Positions 54,985 to 64,000 of a stretch of 64,000 bases of DNA are shown piece after piece. This DNA is from Pseudomonadota bacterium (GTDB lineage: Bacteria; Pseudomonadota; Gammaproteobacteria; Burkholderiales; Rhodocyclaceae), in assembly GCA_018261895.1 (NCBI GenBank), contig JAGTRT010000010.1, positions 1 to 64,000 of the forward strand, in the 5' to 3' direction. Below the pieces are notes generated by a model. The model did not search any database. It was not told where the DNA came from and saw only the letters and a list, made by a program, of their open reading frames with translations. A program made the translations under genes and the position numbers. Positions within the stretch are counted from its first letter, which is position 1, and the number at the start of each line of letters is the position of its first letter.

Positions 54985-57134
54985 TCAGCGGACGCAATCC
55001 ACGTAGTAACGCCCATCGGCGCCCTTGACCAGGCCATGAACGTCGGTCTCGAACCCCGGGAAACGGGCGTTGAATTCGCGCGCGAATTTGAGGTAGCTGC
55101 AGATCGTGGCATTGAAGCGCTCGCCCGGAATCAGCAGCGGAATACCCGGCGGATAAGGCGTCAGCAGCACTGCCGTGACGCGCCCTTCCAGTTCATCGAC
55201 CGGCACGCGCTCGATGTCACGGTGTGCCATCTTGGCGAAAGCATCGGCCGGACGCATGGCCGGCACCATGTCCGAGAGATACATTTCGGTAGTCAGGCGG
55301 GCCACGTCGTTCTGCTTGTAGACGCTGTGAATCTGCGTGCATAGATCGCGCAGGCCGACGCGCTCATAGCGCGGATTCTTCTGCACGAACTCGGGCAGCA
55401 CCTTCCACAGCGGATGGTTCTTGTCGTAGTCGTCCTTGAACTGCTGCAGCGCCGTCACCAGCGTGTTCCAGCGGCCCTTGGTAATGCCGATGGTGAACAT
55501 GATGAAGAAGCTGTACAGGCCGCACTTCTCGACGATGACGCCGTGCTCGGCGAGGTACTTGGTGACGATCGCGGCCGGGATGCCGAATTCGTCGGCGAAA
55601 TCGCCATCGACATCGAGACCCGGGGTGATGATCGTCGCCTTGATGGGGTCGAGCATGTTGAAGCCGTCAGCCAGATTGTTGAAGCCGTGCCAACGCTCGC
55701 CGGGCTTGAGCATCCAGGCGTCGCGTTCCTCGATGCCTTCTTCGGAGAGATCGTCCGGCCCCCAGACCTTGAACCACCAGTCGGCGCCCCACTCTTCATC
55801 CACCTTGCGCATGGCACGGCGGAAGTCGAGCGCTTCGGTGATCGACTCCTCGACCAGCTGTGCATCAGGTAAGCCTCGTTGAAGATGTCGCGGTCGAGTT
55901 TCTGGTTCTCGGCGTCCTGAACCAGAATCTGCGAGGCTTGACTCAGACCAGCCAGCAGTTTGTGCGTCGACTGGGTCGAGAACACCATCGACTCCTTGCA
56001 GCGCGGACGGTCAGCGCCGATGGCATGGTAGTCGCCGTAGAAGTCGTGGAAGGCGGCGTGTGGCAGCCAGGCTTCGTCGAAGTGCAGGGTGTCGATCTTG
56101 CCGTCCAGCTCTTCCTTGATATCCTCGACGTTGTAGAGGATGCCGTCGTAGGTCGACTGGGTAATCGTCAGCACGCGCGGCTTGGCGGTCTTGTCGGTGA
56201 TGAACGGGTTGGCCGCAATCTTCTTCTGGATGCTTTCCCAGGCGAATTCGCTCTTTGGAATCGGCCCGATGATGCCGAAATTATTGCGCGTCGGCATCAG
56301 GAAAACAGGGATCGCCCCGGTCATCATGATCGCGTGCAGGATGGACTTGTGACAGTTGCGATCGACGACCACGATGTCGCCCGGCGCCACGGTCGAGTGC
56401 CAGACGATCTTGTTCGAGGTCGACGTTCCGTTGGTGACGAAATACAGGTGGTCGGAATTGAAGATGCGTGCCGCGTTCCGCTCGGAAGCGGCAACCGGCC
56501 CGGTGTGGTCGAGTAGCTGGCCGAGCTCCTCGACCGCGTTGCAGACGTCAGCGCGCAGCATGTTCTCGCCGAAAAACTGGTGGAACATCTGGCCGACCGG
56601 CGACTTCAGGAAGGCCACGCCGCCGGAGTGGCCCGGACAGTGCCACGAATAAGAACCGTCGGCAGCGTAATGAACCAGCGCCCGGAAGAACGGTGGCGGC
56701 AGCGAATCGAGGTAAGCCCGCGCTTCGCGCTTGACGTTGCGGGCGATGAATTCCGGCGTGTCCTCGAACATGTGGATGAAGCCATGCAACTCGCGCAGCA
56801 CATCGTTGGGAATGTGACGGGAGGTGCGCGTTTCGCCGTGCAGGAAGATGGGAATCTCGGCATTGCGGTTGCGGATTTCGCTGACGAAAGCGCGCAGTTC
56901 GGCCAGCGTTTCTTCCGGCTCGAGCGCCAGCTCCTCGTCGTCGATCGACAAGATGAAGGCCGACGCCCGGCTCTGCTGCTGGGCAAACGAAGTCAGGTCA
57001 CCATAACTGGTCACCCCCAGCACTTCCATGCCTTCCTTCTCGATGGCCTCGGCCAGCGCCCGGATACCCAGACCGGACGTGTTCTCGGAACGGAAGTCTT
57101 CGTCGATGATGATGACGGGAAAATGGAAGCGCAT
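54985..57134 (-). pseudogene. Arg/Lys/Orn decarboxylase, broken by a deletion with frameshift
   Basis: PLP-dependent basic amino acid decarboxylase (acid-stress type, about 740 residues expected). The first part (57134 to about 55860) carries the N-terminal wing and PLP lysine in QSTHKLLAG. After DIFNEAYLMH the frame changes: the expected TSTSPQYAIIASCD-type stretch of about 26 residues is missing and the next base continues as LVEESITEALDFRRAMRKVDEEWG in another frame, with the normal C-terminus to 54985. The net loss is 3n+1 bases. Both halves are otherwise well preserved, so the event is recent or a sequencing/assembly error. Confidence 0.85.
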
Positions 57135-57205
57135 GTTGGATCCTTAAAATGCGGCGACCCGCCGCAGCGGGTCACAGGATAAGACGATTTCGTGACGGAC
57201 TGAGG

Positions 57206-57772
57206 TCAGATCTTGGGAAGGGTGACGCCTTCCTGTCCCTGATACTTGCCGCCGCGGTCCTTGTACGAGGTTTCGCACACTTCGTCGGACTCGAAGAACA
57301 AGACCTGGGCACAGCCCTCGCCAGCGTAGATCTTGGCCGGCAGCGGCGTGGTGTTGGAGAACTCCAGGGTCACATGACCCTCCCACTCCGGTTCGAAGGG
57401 CGTCACATTGACGATGATGCCGCAGCGTGCATAGGTGCTCTTGCCGAGGCAGACGGTCAGCACCGAACGAGGAATGCGGAAATACTCCATCGTGCGGGCC
57501 AGGGCAAACGAATTCGGCGGAATGATGCAGACGTCGGATTCGATCTCGACGAAGGATTTCGGGTCGAAGTTCTTCGGATCGACGACCGTCGAGTTGATGT
57601 TGGTGAACACCTTGAATTCACGGGCACAGCGAATGTCGTAACCGTAGCTCGACGTGCCATAGGACACGATTTTCTGGCCATTCACCTCGCGCACCAGTTC
57701 CGGCGCGAAGGGTTCGATCATGCCGTGCTCGGCCGCCATGCGGCGTATCCACTTGTCTGATTTGATGGCCAT
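57206..57772 (-). CDS. dcd: dCTP deaminase
   Basis: Converts dCTP to dUTP, the source of dUMP for ThyA. 188 residues. PSSYGYDIR-like [26 protein letters not shown] and [30 protein letters not shown] carry the catalytic glutamate. Start [11 protein letters not shown] with GAAGAA upstream; the longer frame belongs to apbC. Leftward after apbC. Confidence 0.97.
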   Translation of the reverse strand: MAIKSDKWIRRMAAEHGMIEPFAPELVREVNGQKIVSYGTSSYGYDIRCAREFKVFTNINSTVVDPKNFDPKSFVEIESDVCIIPPNSFALARTMEYFRIPRSVLTVCLGKSTYARCGIIVNVTPFEPEWEGHVTLEFSNTTPLPAKIYAGEGCAQVLFFESDEVCETSYKDRGGKYQGQEGVTLPKI

Positions 57773-57796
57773 TTCTTCGATCCCGCTCAACAAAAA

Positions 57797-57822
57797 ACAA
57801 AGGCGGGATTTTACCCGCCTTT
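57797..57822 (-). terminator. Terminator of apbC
   Basis: CAAAGGCGGG pairs with CCCGCCTTTG around an ATTTTA loop, followed in the leftward direction by a U-rich tract (57786-57797). It lies between apbC and dcd, partly decoupling them. Confidence 0.8.
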
Positions 57823-57843
57823 GCGTGGGGTTTTGGCAAAAAC

Positions 57844-58935
57844 TTATGTGTTCTGGACCACGATGTTCGGGAACTTCGAACTCATGTCCTTGGCCTTTTC
57901 GCCGATCTTCACGGCAACGCGACGAGCGATGCCCCGATAAATCTCCGCCGTCCGCGAATCCGGCGCGCCGACAACCGTCGGCTTCCCGCCGTCGGCCATT
58001 TCGCGAATGGCCAGTTCGAGCGGCAGGCTGCCGAGAAACTCGACGTTGTAGTCGGCACACATCTTCTCGCCACCGCCAGTGCCGAAGATGTGCTCCTCGT
58101 GGCCGCACTGCGAACAGATATGGATACTCATGTTCTCGACGATGCCGATGATCGGGATATTGACCTTCTCGAACATCTTCAGCCCCTTGCGGGCATCGAT
58201 CAGGGCGATGTCCTGCGGCGTGGTCACGATGACGGCGCCCGTCACCGGCACCTTCTGCGCCATGGACAACTGCACATCACCCGTTCCTGGCGGCATGTCG
58301 ACGATCAGGTAATCGATGTCGTTCCAGTTGGTCTGGCTCAGCATCTGGTCGAGCGCCTGGGCCACCATCGGACCGCGCCACACCATCGGCGTCTCGACAT
58401 CGACCATGAAGCCGATCGACATGGCCTGCACGCCGTACGCCTCAAGCGGCTCCATGCTCTGGCCGTCCTTCGATTCGGGCTGTTGCCCGCCCAGACCCAG
58501 CATTTGCGGTTGTGACGGACCATAGATGTCGGCGTCGAGAATGCCGACGCGAGCACCCTCCTGGGCCAGCGCCAGGGCGAGATTAACGGCCGTCGTGCTC
58601 TTGCCGACGCCGCCCTTGCCGGATGCCACGGCAATGATGTTCTTGACGCCGGGCAACAGCTTGACGCCCATTTGCACCGAGTGCGCGACAATCTTGCTGA
58701 AGACGTTGGCCGAAACGTTGCCGACACCCGGCACGGTGCGCACGGCAGCAATCACTTGATTGCGGATCGGATCGATCTGGCTCTTGGCCGGGTAACCCAG
58801 CTCGATGTCGAAGGACACGTCGGCGCCATCGATCTTGAGATTCTTCACGGCCTTGCCGGCAACGAAATCCTTGCCGGTGTTCGGGTCGACTGCGGCGGAT
58901 AGCGCAGCCTTGATTTGCTGTTCTGTGAGACTCAT
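57844..58935 (-). CDS. apbC: Iron-sulfur cluster carrier ATPase ApbC/Mrp
   Basis: P-loop ATPase of 363 residues that carries Fe-S clusters. N-terminal MIP18-like domain (about 5-80), deviant Walker [16 protein letters not shown] (about 106-120), Walker B-like VDMPPGTGD, and the C-terminal [12 protein letters not shown]. The CxxC that binds the cluster is present. Convergent with nothing; terminator follows. Confidence 0.95.
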   Translation of the reverse strand: MSLTEQQIKAALSAAVDPNTGKDFVAGKAVKNLKIDGADVSFDIELGYPAKSQIDPIRNQVIAAVRTVPGVGNVSANVFSKIVAHSVQMGVKLLPGVKNIIAVASGKGGVGKSTTAVNLALALAQEGARVGILDADIYGPSQPQMLGLGGQQPESKDGQSMEPLEAYGVQAMSIGFMVDVETPMVWRGPMVAQALDQMLSQTNWNDIDYLIVDMPPGTGDVQLSMAQKVPVTGAVIVTTPQDIALIDARKGLKMFEKVNIPIIGIVENMSIHICSQCGHEEHIFGTGGGEKMCADYNVEFLGSLPLELAIREMADGGKPTVVGAPDSRTAEIYRGIARRVAVKIGEKAKDMSSKFPNIVVQNT

Positions 58936-59010
58936 GGAAACTCCGGGATTGGGGTACCGCGAGAGAATACCCGAGTAATTTGGTCTAGTACACCCAATCC
59001 GGGCAAACGA

Positions 59011-59694
59011 TCAGCCCTGCTGAACGGTATCCAGACGATAGCCCTGACCGTACACCGACGACAGCATCAGACCACTTTCGCCGGCCAGGCCCAGCTTCTT
59101 GCGCAGACGACTGGCATGGGTGTCGACCGTTCGCGTATCGACCCCCGCATCCCGCGCCCAGACGCTAGTCAGCAACTCTTCCCGGGAGAGGACACGACCG
59201 ACGTTACGCAGCAGGATGACAGCCAACTCGAATTCGCGCTGGGTCAGATCGACTTCCACACCGGCAAGGCGGATTTTCCGGCCTTCCATATCGATCTCGA
59301 TACTGCCGAACAGGAGGGTTTCAGGACGTAATTTGCGACGGCGCAACAAGGCATGGATACGCGCCATGAACTCCATGTAGCGAATGGGTTTGGGGATATA
59401 GTCGTCGGCCCCCAGGCGCAGGATGTCCGAAGCGGCCTCTTCGTCGGTACGCCCGGTGCAAAACACCACCGGCACGTCCCAGCCACATTTTTCGCGAACA
59501 TGCCGCAACACCTCGTCGCCGCCGATATCGGGCAAGGTCCAGTCGATGATGAAAAAATCGAAAGTTCTGGTCTTCAGTGCTTCGACACAGGAATTACCGT
59601 CCGAGAACACTTCGACCTGATGCCCTTCGCTCTTCAAAAGAGCCTTGAGCACTTCAGCCTGGCTTCTACTATCTTCGACCACCGCAAAAATCAT
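59011..59694 (-). CDS. OmpR/PhoB-type response regulator
   Basis: Two-component regulator of 227 residues: receiver (about 1-120) with acidic pocket VVED near the start, phospho-acceptor Asp in FFIIDWTLPDIGG and lysine in DDYIPKPIRY; winged-helix effector (about 130-225) with VDTHASRLRKKL. No histidine kinase is adjacent (orphan). Start at 59694 (MIFAVVED) is the receiver start. Divergent from metG. Confidence 0.92.
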   Translation of the reverse strand: MIFAVVEDSRSQAEVLKALLKSEGHQVEVFSDGNSCVEALKTRTFDFFIIDWTLPDIGGDEVLRHVREKCGWDVPVVFCTGRTDEEAASDILRLGADDYIPKPIRYMEFMARIHALLRRRKLRPETLLFGSIEIDMEGRKIRLAGVEVDLTQREFELAVILLRNVGRVLSREELLTSVWARDAGVDTRTVDTHASRLRKKLGLAGESGLMLSSVYGQGYRLDTVQQG

Positions 59695-59889
59695 AAACCC
59701 TCCCGTTTCGCGGCGAATTCTGCGCTCTTCGTCCGGCTTCGGCAATGATCCAACATTCATATTTTACCAAGCGGTTACACTGGTTTACGTTATCTCACAA
59801 TTGGGCTGTAGACCGTACAACCGCTTTTTCGGTTCTGCCCCGCCTGCTCGCGGTAAAATTGCCGCTTATTTCATCAGCCTTGCCCATCC

Positions 59890-61995
59890 ATGTCGCGCAA
59901 AATCCTCGTCACATCCGCCCTGCCTTACGCCAACGGCGCCATCCACCTCGGCCACCTCGTCGAGTATATCCAGACCGATATCTGGGTCCGCTTTCAGAAA
60001 ATGGCCGGCAATGAATGCTGGTACGTCTGCGCCGACGACACGCATGGCACCCCGATCATGCTGCGCGCCGAAAAGGAAGGCATCACGCCGGAACAACTGA
60101 TCGAACGCGTGCATGGCGAACATTCGCGCGATTTTGCCGGCTTTGGCGTGGGATTCGACAATTTCTACAGCACCAATTCCGCGGAAACCCAGGAATGCGC
60201 CAACGACATCTATCTGAAATTACGCGCCGGCGGCCTGATCGACATCCGCACCATCGAGCAGTACTACGATCCGGTCAAGCAGCTTTTCCTGCCGGACCGT
60301 TTCATCAAGGGTGAATGTCCGAAGTGCCACGCCAAGGACCAGTACGGCGACAACTGCGAAGTGTGCGGTGCGGCTTACGCCCCCACCGACCTCATCGAGC
60401 CCTATTCGGCCGTTTCCGGCGCGAAGCCGGAACTGCGCAAATCCGAGCACTATTTCTTCAAGCTGTCCGATCCGCGCTGCGAGGACTTCCTGCGCAAATA
60501 CACGAGCAGTGGCGTCCTGCAGAACGAGGCAGCCAACAAGATGCAGGAATGGCTGGGCGCACCGGGGGAAAACAAGCTCACCGACTGGGACATCTCGCGC
60601 GACGCACCTTATTTCGGTTTCGAAATCCCCGATGCACCGGGCAAATATTTCTACGTCTGGCTCGACGCGCCGATCGGCTACATGGGTTCCTTCAAGAACC
60701 TGTGCAGCAAGAACGGCCTTGATTTCAACGAATACTTCAAGCCGGACTCGACGACCGAGCTCTACCACTTCATCGGCAAGGACATTCTCTATTTCCACGC
60801 GCTGTTCTGGCCGGCCGAATTGCAGCACGCCGGCTACCGCACGCCGACCAAGATCTTCGCCCACGGTTTCCTGACCGTCGACGGCGCCAAGATGTCGAAA
60901 TCCCGCGGCACCTTCATCACGGCCCAGAGCTATCTCGACACCGGCCTCAACCCCGAATGGCTGCGTTACTACTACGCCGCCAAGCTCTCGGCCAGCATGG
61001 AAGACATCGACCTCAGCCTCGATGACTTCGTGGCCCGCGTCAATGCCGACCTCGTCGGCAAGTACGTCAATATTGCCAGCCGCTCGGCCGGCTTCATTGC
61101 CAAGCGTTTCAACGGCCAGCTCGCCCCGGCGACGGCTGATTTGCCGGCCATCAAGAGCATTCAGGAGGCAGCGCCGCGCATTGCCGAGCTTTACGAAGCC
61201 CGTGAGTTCGGCAAGGCGATGCGCGAAGTCATGGCGCTCACCGATGCCGCAAATCAATACGTCGACAGCGTCAAACCCTGGGAACTGGCCAAGCAGGAAG
61301 GACGCGACCAGGAACTCCACGTCGCCTGCAGCAATGCCTTGAACCTGTTCCGATTGCTGACGGTGCTGTTGAAGCCCATCCTCCCTGTCGTTGCCGGCAA
61401 GGTCGAAAAGTTCCTCAATATCGCGCCGCTGGTCTGGGACGACTCACAGAGCCTGCTCGCGGCCGGACATGGCATCAACGCCTACGAACATCTCATGACG
61501 CGCGTCGATCCCAAGCTCATCGAAAAACTGGTCGAGGCCAACAAGGAATCGCTCACGGCAGCACCGGCAGCGCCCACGCCCCAGCGTCACGCCGAGCAGC
61601 AGCAACACGACGCCAAAGCCAAGACCGCCGCGGCCGAAACTGCTGCCGAAGCCGGTTCGCTGTGCACAATCGACGACTTCATGAAGGTCGATCTGCGGAT
61701 CGCCCGCATTGCCAATGCCGAACATGTGGAGGGCGCCGACAAACTCGTACGCCTGACGCTGGACATTGGTGGCGATACGACGCGCAATGTCTTCGCCGGC
61801 ATCAAGTCGGCCTACGACCCGGCGCAATTGATCGGCCGGCTGACCGTCATGGTGGCCAACCTGGCACCGCGCAAGATGAAGTTCGGTTTGTCCGAGGGCA
61901 TGGTGCTGGCAGCCTCGGATGCGGATGGCAAAACGCCGGGGATCTTCCTTTTGTCGCCCGATTCCGGCGCTCAACCGGGCATGCGTGTCAAATAA
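59890..61995 (+). CDS. metG: Methionine-tRNA ligase
   Basis: Class I synthetase of 701 residues. [20 protein letters not shown] (HIGH), KMSKSRG near 340, and a zinc knuckle [20 protein letters not shown]-terminal EMAP/Trbp111-like domain (about 590-701) aids dimerisation and tRNA binding, separated by an Ala/Gln/His-rich linker. Followed by a long AT-rich gap. Confidence 0.97.
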   Translation: MSRKILVTSALPYANGAIHLGHLVEYIQTDIWVRFQKMAGNECWYVCADDTHGTPIMLRAEKEGITPEQLIERVHGEHSRDFAGFGVGFDNFYSTNSAETQECANDIYLKLRAGGLIDIRTIEQYYDPVKQLFLPDRFIKGECPKCHAKDQYGDNCEVCGAAYAPTDLIEPYSAVSGAKPELRKSEHYFFKLSDPRCEDFLRKYTSSGVLQNEAANKMQEWLGAPGENKLTDWDISRDAPYFGFEIPDAPGKYFYVWLDAPIGYMGSFKNLCSKNGLDFNEYFKPDSTTELYHFIGKDILYFHALFWPAELQHAGYRTPTKIFAHGFLTVDGAKMSKSRGTFITAQSYLDTGLNPEWLRYYYAAKLSASMEDIDLSLDDFVARVNADLVGKYVNIASRSAGFIAKRFNGQLAPATADLPAIKSIQEAAPRIAELYEAREFGKAMREVMALTDAANQYVDSVKPWELAKQEGRDQELHVACSNALNLFRLLTVLLKPILPVVAGKVEKFLNIAPLVWDDSQSLLAAGHGINAYEHLMTRVDPKLIEKLVEANKESLTAAPAAPTPQRHAEQQQHDAKAKTAAAETAAEAGSLCTIDDFMKVDLRIARIANAEHVEGADKLVRLTLDIGGDTTRNVFAGIKSAYDPAQLIGRLTVMVANLAPRKMKFGLSEGMVLAASDADGKTPGIFLLSPDSGAQPGMRVK

Positions 61996-62410
61996 TTCAA
62001 GGCTAGCGAAGACGGCCGGCGCAGCGGGGATTTCCATGCTGCGCCGCAACAAAACCCAGCAGCAACCTAAAGTAATACTTTAAGTTAGCCCACCAATCTA
62101 GCTATACCGTTTAGTCTTTTGGAACTATCCACAAAATCTGTGGATAAGTCTGTGAATGAATCAAGGGGTAAGTAGCTAAGTGGCCGGCCCACAAGGATTT
62201 TCCTTACCCTGCCCGAAACTTGAGCTACACCATAAGTTACTGTTTTAAAAGAAAACAATAAACAAAAAGTCAATATGGCAAATGTATCAGGGGGCTCGAG
62301 CAGGCCGCATGCAAAACGCCCCAACTCTGTGCATAAGTCAAGACTTGTTTTTTATTTTTTCCAGGCCTTTTGAGAAAGATCAAATTGCGCTACAAATTGT
62401 CTGATCTGCC
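61996..62410. other. AT-rich gap with DnaA-box-like sites
   Basis: About 415 bases with no gene. TGTGGATAA at 62140-62148 is a perfect DnaA box on the minus strand, faced by CTATCCACA at 62126-62134 (one base off) with 5 bases between. A third site TGTGCATAA at 62328-62336 matches TTATGCACA. Lower GC than the surroundings. The 3 prime end carries a poly-T region. No dnaA, dnaN, parAB or rpmH is near, so it need not be an origin. Confidence 0.6.
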
Positions 62411-62743
62411 ATGCTGAATCCCTCCGTTCGCCCGCCTCGGCCGCGGTTAACCGGCCCGATTTTCCTCTACGCGCTGGTCGACATGTTCGGTCTGGCCTGC
62501 GTCGGCATCGGCGCGAGCTGGTTCGCGGCCGGCAAAGGCGCCATCCTGACCGGCTTTCCAACTTCGAATGTGGAAGCCGTTGCCTGTACCGCCGGTGGCG
62601 TCGCCATCATGATCTGGGCGGTCGCCCGCATCCTGCGCGAACTGACCAAACAGGCGCCGGAAATGCAGGCCAAGTTCGACAACTACCTGGGCAAGCAAGC
62701 CACCGGGCAGGCCGAAAAGTCGCCCGACGACAAGGCCGATTAA
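62411..62743 (+). CDS. Small hypothetical membrane protein
   Basis: Protein of 110 residues with two predicted TM helices (about 16-38 and 50-72) and a charged C-terminal tail (QAKFDNYLGKQATGQAEKSPDDKAD). I see no known domain. Poor ribosome binding site. Overlaps the ribbon-helix-helix gene by 4 bases, convergent. Confidence 0.55.
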   Translation: MLNPSVRPPRPRLTGPIFLYALVDMFGLACVGIGASWFAAGKGAILTGFPTSNVEAVACTAGGVAIMIWAVARILRELTKQAPEMQAKFDNYLGKQATGQAEKSPDDKAD

Positions 62744-62934
62744 TCGGCGATCTTGCTGTTCGGCTTGAGCCAGTCGGGTAATTCGCGACCGCCGGCGTTG
62801 TCGATGACGTATTGACGGACCAGGCGACGCACGACCTGCGAGGGCGTCAGGTCATTGGCTGCGCAGATTTCCTCGAAGAGCTTTTTCTTCTGAGGATCAA
62901 TCAGGATGGTCAGGCGCGCGGTTCTGTTCTCCAT
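62740..62934 (-). CDS. Ribbon-helix-helix DNA-binding protein
   Basis: Protein of 64 residues: strand RLTILIDPQKKKLF followed by helices EEICAANDLTPSQVVRRLVRQYV, the MetJ/Arc-type fold of small repressors. Could autoregulate or control the divergent sulP through the direct repeats at 62977-62999. No toxin partner is obvious, so it is not called an antitoxin. Confidence 0.8.
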   Translation of the reverse strand: MENRTARLTILIDPQKKKLFEEICAANDLTPSQVVRRLVRQYVIDNAGGRELPDWLKPNSKIAD

Positions 62935-62976
62935 GATGCACTCATTTATTAGGTTCGTATTGCATCATATTAACAT

Positions 62977-62999
62977 ACGATTAACATTGACGATTAACA
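62977..62999. promoter_or_regulatory. Direct repeats in the RHH-sulP promoter region
   Basis: ACGATTAACA at 62977-62986 and again at 62990-62999, 13 bases apart. The second overlaps the -35 of the sulP promoter. A good operator candidate for the ribbon-helix-helix protein. Confidence 0.45.
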
Positions 63000-63014
63000 G
63001 GCTACTCATATAAT
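62987..63014 (+). promoter_or_regulatory. Sigma-70 promoter of sulP
   Basis: TTGACG (62987-62992) and TATAAT (63009-63014) spaced by 16 bases; start expected near 63021, about 20 bases before the sulP ATG. Confidence 0.75.
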
Positions 63015-63041
63015 GCGTCGCTTAACGACAAAGCGCGCCCC

Positions 63042-64000
63042 ATGAAAATCGCCTTCCACCCCAAGCTGCTGGATTGCCTGCCGACCTACACCCGCGCGCA
63101 GTTTGGCAAGGACCTCGCCGCAGGCATCACGGTAGGCGTGCTGGCCCTGCCGTTGGCCATGGCCTTCGCCATCGCCTCGGGCTGCTCGCCGACCGCCGGC
63201 ATCTGGACGGCCATCGTCGCCGGCCTGATCACCTCGGCACTGGGCGGCTCACGGGTGCAGATCGGCGGCCCGACCGGCGCCTTCATTCCCATCGTTTATG
63301 GCATCGTCGCCATCCATGGCTTTGCCAACCTCATGGGCGCCACGATACTGGCCGGCGTTTTCCTGCTCGCCATGGGCCTCGCCCGCATGGGGCAACTGAT
63401 CCGCTTCATCCCGGTCACCGTCGTCATCGGCTTCACCAACGGCATCGCTGTGGTCATCTTCCTCGCCCAGATCAAGGATTTCTTCGGGCTGCAGATCGAC
63501 AACCTGCCGGCCGAATTCTTCCACCGCATCAAGACGCTGGCCGCCTATGCCCACACGGTCGACCTGCCGACCCTCGGCCTGGCTTCGGCCTGCTTCGTCT
63601 TCCTGCTTTCGTACAACAAGCTGGCACAGCGCTTCGCACCGCTGCGTCGGGCGCCCGGGCCGCTTGTCGTGCTCATCGTCGGCACGCTGGTGTCCTTCGT
63701 CTTCGAACTGCCGGTCGAAACCATCGGCAGCCGTTTTCATGGCATTCCGCAGGAACTGCCGAATTTCGGCCTGCCCGCCCTGTCGATTCACGACTTCGGC
63801 AAGCTGATCTCGCCGGCCATCACCATCGCCCTGCTCGGTGCCATCGAGTCACTGCTCTCAGCGCGTGTGGCCGACAGCCAGATCGACGACCGTCACGATC
63901 CCAACCAGGAACTGGTCGCCCAGGGCCTGGCCAATATCGCGGCGCCGCTCTTCGGCGGCTTTGCCGCAACCGGCGCCATCGCCCGGACGACGACCAACGT
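63042..64000 (+). CDS. SulP-family anion transporter, partial at the window edge
   Basis: Membrane anion transporter, 319 residues visible. GITVGVLALPLAMAFAIASG near residue 29-47, SRVQIGGPTGAF (about 70-82), GFTNGIAVVIFLAQIKDFFGL and ESLLSARVAD belong to the SulP core. The family carries sulfate, bicarbonate or dicarboxylates. The C-terminal STAS domain, if any, lies beyond the window. Its promoter and possible operator are described above. Confidence 0.9.
   Translation, partial: MKIAFHPKLLDCLPTYTRAQFGKDLAAGITVGVLALPLAMAFAIASGCSPTAGIWTAIVAGLITSALGGSRVQIGGPTGAFIPIVYGIVAIHGFANLMGATILAGVFLLAMGLARMGQLIRFIPVTVVIGFTNGIAVVIFLAQIKDFFGLQIDNLPAEFFHRIKTLAAYAHTVDLPTLGLASACFVFLLSYNKLAQRFAPLRRAPGPLVVLIVGTLVSFVFELPVETIGSRFHGIPQELPNFGLPALSIHDFGKLISPAITIALLGAIESLLSARVADSQIDDRHDPNQELVAQGLANIAAPLFGGFAATGAIARTTTN

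Noticed and set aside
62120-62345. Calling the DnaA-box gap a replication origin
   Set aside because: No dnaA, dnaN, gyrB, parAB or rpmH nearby and only three boxes; left as a site of interest.
62740-62934. Ribbon-helix-helix gene as part of a toxin-antitoxin pair
   Set aside because: The adjacent gene is a membrane protein in convergent orientation and not a toxin family.

Overview
The window reads as chromosomal DNA of a Betaproteobacterium, most likely Rhodocyclales close to Dechloromonas/Azonexus. This is inferred from GC-rich coding sequence, betaproteobacterial families (DUF502, CNP1-like, DUF6776, Coq7, MsrPQ, BioC-BioB, a FinR-like regulator beside fpr) and conserved gene pairs; no database search was possible. 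About 73 protein genes are visible, one of them broken and one (sulP) cut by the right edge. I found no tRNA, rRNA, CRISPR array, insertion sequence or prophage.

Layout. 1-3.7 kb: leftward erpA, bactofilin and DUF6776 genes, the rplM-rpsI operon, a candidate small RNA in a long AT-rich gap, and an OsmC protein. 3.7-11.4 kb: coq7, a CNP1-like gene, rppH, proS, a lytic transglycosylase, ffh, ypjD and corB. 11.5-15.3 kb: the type IV pilus assembly genes pilB-pilC-pilD. 15.3-19.8 kb: fmdB, DUF502, aspS, a secreted RNase Sa-type ribonuclease with its barstar inhibitor, nudB, and an hsp20 gene with a sigma-32-like promoter. 19.8-31.2 kb: argB, a HAD nucleotidase, slmA, hemB, engB, cytochrome c4, CBS and HDOD proteins, msrPQ, bioCB, comF and trmL. 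31.2-41.9 kb: gpsA, an SH3 protein, secB, grxC, a rhodanese, a BigR/SqrR-type regulator, envC, ctpA, moeB, ribD, nrdR, glyA and a histidine phosphatase. 41.9-51.9 kb: a TRAP transporter whose binding protein is encoded 2.6 kb away, finR-fpr, dps, pmbA, darP, mog and a PilZ-like protein. 52-64 kb: thyA-pgi-folA, a broken basic amino acid decarboxylase, dcd, apbC, a response regulator, metG, two small genes and sulP.

Most genes are housekeeping and arranged as expected. The unusual content lies in the repeats and small lesions. Family A is a motif of about 34 bases with core ACGGTCAACCGG. At least nine copies occur between genes and, with no apparent change of protein length, inside comF, ribD and folA. 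This resembles a long DNA uptake signal, and the window also carries comF and pil genes. Family B consists of palindromic spacers built from AGTTGCTAGT-like units that fill whole intergenic gaps. A third element is a 113-base structured palindrome between trmL and gpsA.

Two places look like deletions of coding information: the decarboxylase, which is missing about 26 codons and changes frame, and the glyA start, which runs into the preceding phosphatase gene. Possible milder cases are moeB-ribD and the ctpA signal peptide. These should be checked against reads before any biological interpretation.
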